A DNA stretch of 64,000 bases from contig OMZG01000008.1 of NCBI GenBank assembly GCA_900315505.1, positions 16,571 to 80,570 of the forward strand, read 5' to 3'. The position numbers and the translations under genes were made by a program. How positions within the stretch are numbered: the stretch's first letter is position 1; each line of letters opens with the position of its first letter. The notes under the pieces are model-generated. The model saw only the letters and a program-made list of their open reading frames with translations. It did no database searches and was not told where the DNA came from. Of this stretch, positions 60,981-64,000 are shown piece after piece. This DNA is from an uncultured Lachnospiraceae bacterium (GTDB lineage: Bacteria > Bacillota > Clostridia > Lachnospirales > Lachnospiraceae).

Positions 60981-62780
60981 TTAAAATCCTGTGGCAAACC
61001 CATCCTTTTTCCTGATGAACACGAAGAATACATCTCCGTAATTCTCTGTATGTATGAGTCTTCCGATATCAATGACCGGAATGACTGTCCCATCCTTTGC
61101 CGTGACACGGTACTCCACATAGTCCTCGTGGTGTGTCGATCTGTCGCGGTTCCTGTCTATCTGCTCCCAGATCGAGCTTTCCACCCGGTCTATGTCATCC
61201 GGATGGACGAAGGAACGGAAATTGTCCCCGACATGTTTGATGAAATCATCGAAGCTGCTGCAGCCCATCATCATGATCAGATCAGTGTTTGCAAAGAGTA
61301 TCTCCCCTGAGCCGCTTGCACAGTAGATGAGAAAGGCTCCAGGTATCCCTTCGGCAAGCGCCCTGAATGAAAATCCGAGCTGCGTGCGTTTTACATCTGA
61401 CATTTCCGGCTCGAAGCAGACGCACTTGTTCTTGCCCGTCATCTTCGCTGAATAGAGAGCCTGATCGGCATAGTTTATCAGCTTGTTCATATTGTCCGCC
61501 TGCGACGGATAGTAGGCATAGCCCGCCGAGATGGTATAAGTGTATCTGCGTTTCTCCAGTTCAAATGACTGATCCCTCGCCGTTGCCTGCACGATCAGCT
61601 CCCTGATCTTATCGGGCGTCCTGCCTTTTATAATGACACAGAACTCATCTCCGCCGGTCCGTCCCACTATCGAGTCATCCGGGAAGGAGCTCAGAAGATT
61701 CCCTGCGAGATTCTTCAGTGCACAGTCACCCACATAGTGTCCGTAGAGATCGTTGATCTGTTTGAAATCATCGAGATCTATAAAGATCGCCGTCATCGGT
61801 TCATCAGGCTTATCCTTGATATCTGACTCAACCTTTTCTGTGAAGCCTCTGCGGTTCAGAATCCCTGTCAGCTCATCTGTCGTCGCCTTCCTGATAAGCT
61901 CCCTGTGCTGCTTTCTGGTACGGATCAGAAGGCAGATAATGATCATCGCAAAGATCATATACAGCAGGCCTGTCAGAAGCACCATGGCAAGTCGTGGGGA
62001 GCTCCATCCGCCTTTTTTCTCCACGCTTAATGTCCAGGTGCAGCCGCCCGCCTTGAATTTCGCTCTTACCGGATTGCTCAGAGTCTTCCCTGATCCAAGT
62101 GAGCATACCACCTGCTGACTCTCCGAAGAAAGGGGTGAGCTCGTGGTATCGAGACAGTAGTCATATCCGAATGATTCAAGCGCGTCAAGTGTCTTCTGGT
62201 AGATCGCCGGAGTCTTTATTATCACTATAGTAAAGCCCCAGAACTCCTCCTTTCCATCATTTCCGATCAGATACACAGGGTTTCTTATGGCTATTCCCCT
62301 GCCTCCCTGCTTCAGATCGAACGGTCCCTGCATGGTAGTCTCTCCGGTTCTTTTGCCGTAGCTTATGATCTCTCCTCTTTCCCTGTCCTTACTGAGATCG
62401 ATGAGACCTGCCCTGTTTCCGGCAATTGGGTAGATATACTTTACCACCGAATCGGGCGCGAGCTGGATGCTTGAGATATAGTCTCTCATATCACGCGACG
62501 CAGCCTCATCGAATCGGTTCACCTTTCCATTCGCGGAAATGATCATTGTCTCCAGGGCATCCGTGATATACTCTCCCTTCTCGAGATCACTCTGCAGCTC
62601 CTCGGCATAGACCTTTGCGTTAAGCCTTGCCCTCTCCTTTTGCTGGGTGATATCTGCATGGTATGCCGTATATGCCTGCACGGCAACTATCAGAAGCATT
62701 ATCACAAAAGAAATAATTATGATACTCTTTTCCCTGAAGCTCAGTCTGATCTTATTGATGCTGTCACATATCTTTTTCAT
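60981..62780 (-). CDS. Membrane diguanylate cyclase with CHASE sensor and C-terminal PAS
   Basis: 599 residues. Transmembrane helix 19-38, extracellular CHASE-type domain about 45-255 (VNRFDEAASRDMRDYI), second helix 263-287, GGDEF domain about 300-460 with an intact TGGDEF at 375-380, then a PAS domain (about 475-595). The RxxD inhibitory site upstream of GGDEF is missing (the place reads PDDS), so product inhibition is not expected. Makes c-di-GMP; paired with the phosphodiesterase downstream in the same orientation. Confidence 0.93.
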   Translation of the reverse strand: MKKICDSINKIRLSFREKSIIIISFVIMLLIVAVQAYTAYHADITQQKERARLNAKVYAEELQSDLEKGEYITDALETMIISANGKVNRFDEAASRDMRDYISSIQLAPDSVVKYIYPIAGNRAGLIDLSKDRERGEIISYGKRTGETTMQGPFDLKQGGRGIAIRNPVYLIGNDGKEEFWGFTIVIIKTPAIYQKTLDALESFGYDYCLDTTSSPLSSESQQVVCSLGSGKTLSNPVRAKFKAGGCTWTLSVEKKGGWSSPRLAMVLLTGLLYMIFAMIIICLLIRTRKQHRELIRKATTDELTGILNRRGFTEKVESDIKDKPDEPMTAIFIDLDDFKQINDLYGHYVGDCALKNLAGNLLSSFPDDSIVGRTGGDEFCVIIKGRTPDKIRELIVQATARDQSFELEKRRYTYTISAGYAYYPSQADNMNKLINYADQALYSAKMTGKNKCVCFEPEMSDVKRTQLGFSFRALAEGIPGAFLIYCASGSGEILFANTDLIMMMGCSSFDDFIKHVGDNFRSFVHPDDIDRVESSIWEQIDRNRDRSTHHEDYVEYRVTAKDGTVIPVIDIGRLIHTENYGDVFFVFIRKKDGFATGF

Positions 62781-62859
62781 GTCCTGTTCACCAGTCCTAA
62801 AGTATTTTTACTTACGCACTCTTACTAATGTATTTCACTACATTTCAATTATCGGCAGC

Positions 62860-63444
62860 TTATCCCTTTTTTCTGACACCTGATTTCTTCTTTCTTACCG
62901 AGAATCCGAATTTTCCAAGCCTCTTCCCAAGTGAGAAATAGGTTCCGTGTGAATACACGACAGGGTGCGCGGCTTCAAGCATGAATCTTCCATTCTCATC
63001 CATGAACGCCGTATCCGCGTGGACCGAAAGCACCTGCGCAAGCATCATCACATGGCTTCCGAGATCCTTTTCCTCCGTGATACGGCACTCGATATTCACG
63101 GGGCTTTCCGATACGAGAGAAACCGGTATTTTCCCGGCTTCCTCCTTCGTAAGAGCGCAGTCCTTCCACTTGTCATGATCCCTTCCGCTTTTCACTCCGC
63201 AGTAGTCCGCGGCTCTCGCCAGCTTCTCCGTCGTCAGATTGATCGCGAAGACACCCGTCTCATGGAGAGCCTTATACGAATAGCGGCTCTTCCTGACCGA
63301 TATATAGACCATTGCGGGATCCGTGCATACCGTCCCGGTCCAGGCCACCGTGAACAGATTGTCCTTCCCGTCTCTTCCCCTCGTGGATACCAGAACCGCA
63401 GGTATAGGATAGAGCATATTACCCGGTTTCCATATCTCTTTCAT
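62860..63444 (-). CDS. Flavin reductase-like (split-barrel FMN) protein
   Basis: 194 residues from ATG 63444 (GAGGA seven bases upstream). PGNMLYPIPAVLVSTRG and SPVNIECRITEEKDLGSHVMML mark the FMN-binding split barrel of flavoredoxin-type proteins. Ends in a Lys-rich tail. Redox partner unknown. Own promoter; stop falls close to the diguanylate cyclase start. Confidence 0.9.
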   Translation of the reverse strand: MKEIWKPGNMLYPIPAVLVSTRGRDGKDNLFTVAWTGTVCTDPAMVYISVRKSRYSYKALHETGVFAINLTTEKLARAADYCGVKSGRDHDKWKDCALTKEEAGKIPVSLVSESPVNIECRITEEKDLGSHVMMLAQVLSVHADTAFMDENGRFMLEAAHPVVYSHGTYFSLGKRLGKFGFSVRKKKSGVRKKG

Positions 63445-63475
63445 ATAGATTCCTCGCTTTCTGCTTATTTCTACT

Positions 63476-63504
63476 ATCATATACATTCCTGGGGAATTTT
63501 ACAA
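63476..63504 (-). promoter_or_regulatory. Promoter of the flavin reductase gene
   Basis: TTGTAA (63504-63499), 17 bases, TATGAT (63481-63476) on the minus strand, 32 bases before the ATG. Confidence 0.65.
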
Positions 63505-63605
63505 TCGGAAAATAATTTTACAGAAGCCTCTGATACGATTTCATTTGTGCAGTCGTACTGAAGAAAACAGCTGCGTCATAATACCGTGACTTTTCCATAT
63601 ATAAT

Positions 63606-63646
63606 AAATAAGGCCTGTCTGCAATCAAAGCAGACAGGCCTTATTT
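63606..63646 (-). terminator. Terminator after the DUF1858 gene
   Basis: Perfect 17-base stem AAATAAGGCCTGTCTGC and its inverse (63606-63622, 63630-63646), 7-base loop; T/A-rich flanks allow use on both strands. Confidence 0.9.
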
Positions 63647-63722
63647 CATATCAATATAACATTGCAAAGAAGCTGGCTCCGATCACCGTGATGATGATCT
63701 GTCTTATTCTCTGCCTCCACCG

Positions 63723-63962
63723 TCAGATTGACTCTGCGCCTGTAAAAGTAAAGCCATTCTTTTCCAATGCGTCAAGAATCGTCTCAAGAGGTATGCTATG
63801 CCTCCTGGCAGCGTCCGGAATCGTTACAAGAGTTCCCATAAACTTCCTGTGTTCAGGATCCGCGAGAGGGGTAAATCCCAGTCCCACAAGTACATCAACC
63901 ACCTCAGGGTACGCGTCACAGATTGATGCGACATTTTCTCTTAAATCTATTACCTTTGCCAT
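63723..63962 (-). CDS. DUF1858-domain protein
   Basis: 79 residues from ATG 63962 (AGGAGG ten bases upstream). MAKVIDLRENVASICDAYPE, VLVGLGFTPLADP and TLEAALKKNG-like end (ETILDALEKNGF) match the DUF1858 fold, found alone or fused to hybrid-cluster and PAS proteins and often in redox contexts. The frame stays open for 23 codons after its TGA stop. Right edge of window lies 38 bases upstream, so possible operon partners are out of view. Confidence 0.88.
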   Translation of the reverse strand: MAKVIDLRENVASICDAYPEVVDVLVGLGFTPLADPEHRKFMGTLVTIPDAARRHSIPLETILDALEKNGFTFTGAESI

Positions 63963-64000
63963 CTTGAATATTCCTCCTGTCATCTTGCTATATGTTTGTT

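Overview
The window looks like a chromosomal segment of an anaerobic, motile Firmicute, most probably of the family Lachnospiraceae. The basis is the mix of gene families: flagellar rod genes next to comF and a YvyF-type zinc protein, c-di-AMP synthase CdaA with CdaR, ECF-type vitamin uptake, a complete fructose PTS with ptsHI, a clostridial-type crotonase, a Big_2-like surface protein and an SprA-related metalloprotease. Species cannot be named from the sequence. Nearly every gene is preceded by a strong AGGAGG-type ribosome binding site, so the few that lack one stand out. No rRNA, tRNA, CRISPR array, prophage or insertion sequence was seen.

Layout. 1-2.9 kb: the str operon (rpsL, rpsG, fusA; fusA runs off the left edge). 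3-9.9 kb: a cell-surface polysaccharide operon (rfbD, glycosyltransferase, glf, GtrA, initiating sugar-phosphate transferase, ABC exporter). 10-20.9 kb: one long minus-strand gene train, flgF-flgG-flgJ-recD2-comF-yvyF-two unknowns-cdaA-cdaR-HPr-leuA, headed by a good sigma-28-type promoter. 21-34.5 kb: mostly single genes and pairs (HAD phosphatase, murI, secreted GH16 laminarinase with three carbohydrate-binding modules, ddl, an XpaC-like protein, a degenerate MocR regulator divergent from an ECF S component, C69 dipeptidase, radical SAM plus CobW GTPase, deoD, SprA-like protease). 34.7-45.7 kb: surface Ig-like protein, M20 peptidase, the tsaE-tsaB-rnz-tsaD group, tex, cyclophilin and crotonase. 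45.9-55.3 kb: glycosyltransferase, corA, alcohol dehydrogenase, then fruR-fruK-fruA-ptsH-ptsI. 55.6-64 kb: a chemoreceptor, a c-di-GMP phosphodiesterase and a diguanylate cyclase side by side, then a flavin reductase and a DUF1858 protein.

The most unusual signal is not a gene. At seven places a tandem array of 7-base units (core AACTNNN, or CCCTAAM at one site) lies directly downstream of a minus-strand gene and runs up to or into its stop codon. At several sites the array is mirrored by a second array in inverted orientation, so the transcript could fold into a long periodic hairpin. A second dispersed family, REP-like palindromes (GATGAAAAAGGG-N6-CCCTTTTTCATC, and AAGACA...TGTCTT forms), occupies other gene ends. 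Neither family comes with an obvious mobile gene inside the window.

Other points: the PTS HPr has Arg at the position of the regulatory Ser46, while a second HPr encoded with cdaA-cdaR keeps both His15 and a Ser46 equivalent; the MocR regulator has lost its PLP lysine and its C-terminus; two, perhaps three, genes appear to be transcribed as leaderless mRNAs; and the large EAL protein is framed by two degenerate GGDEF domains.
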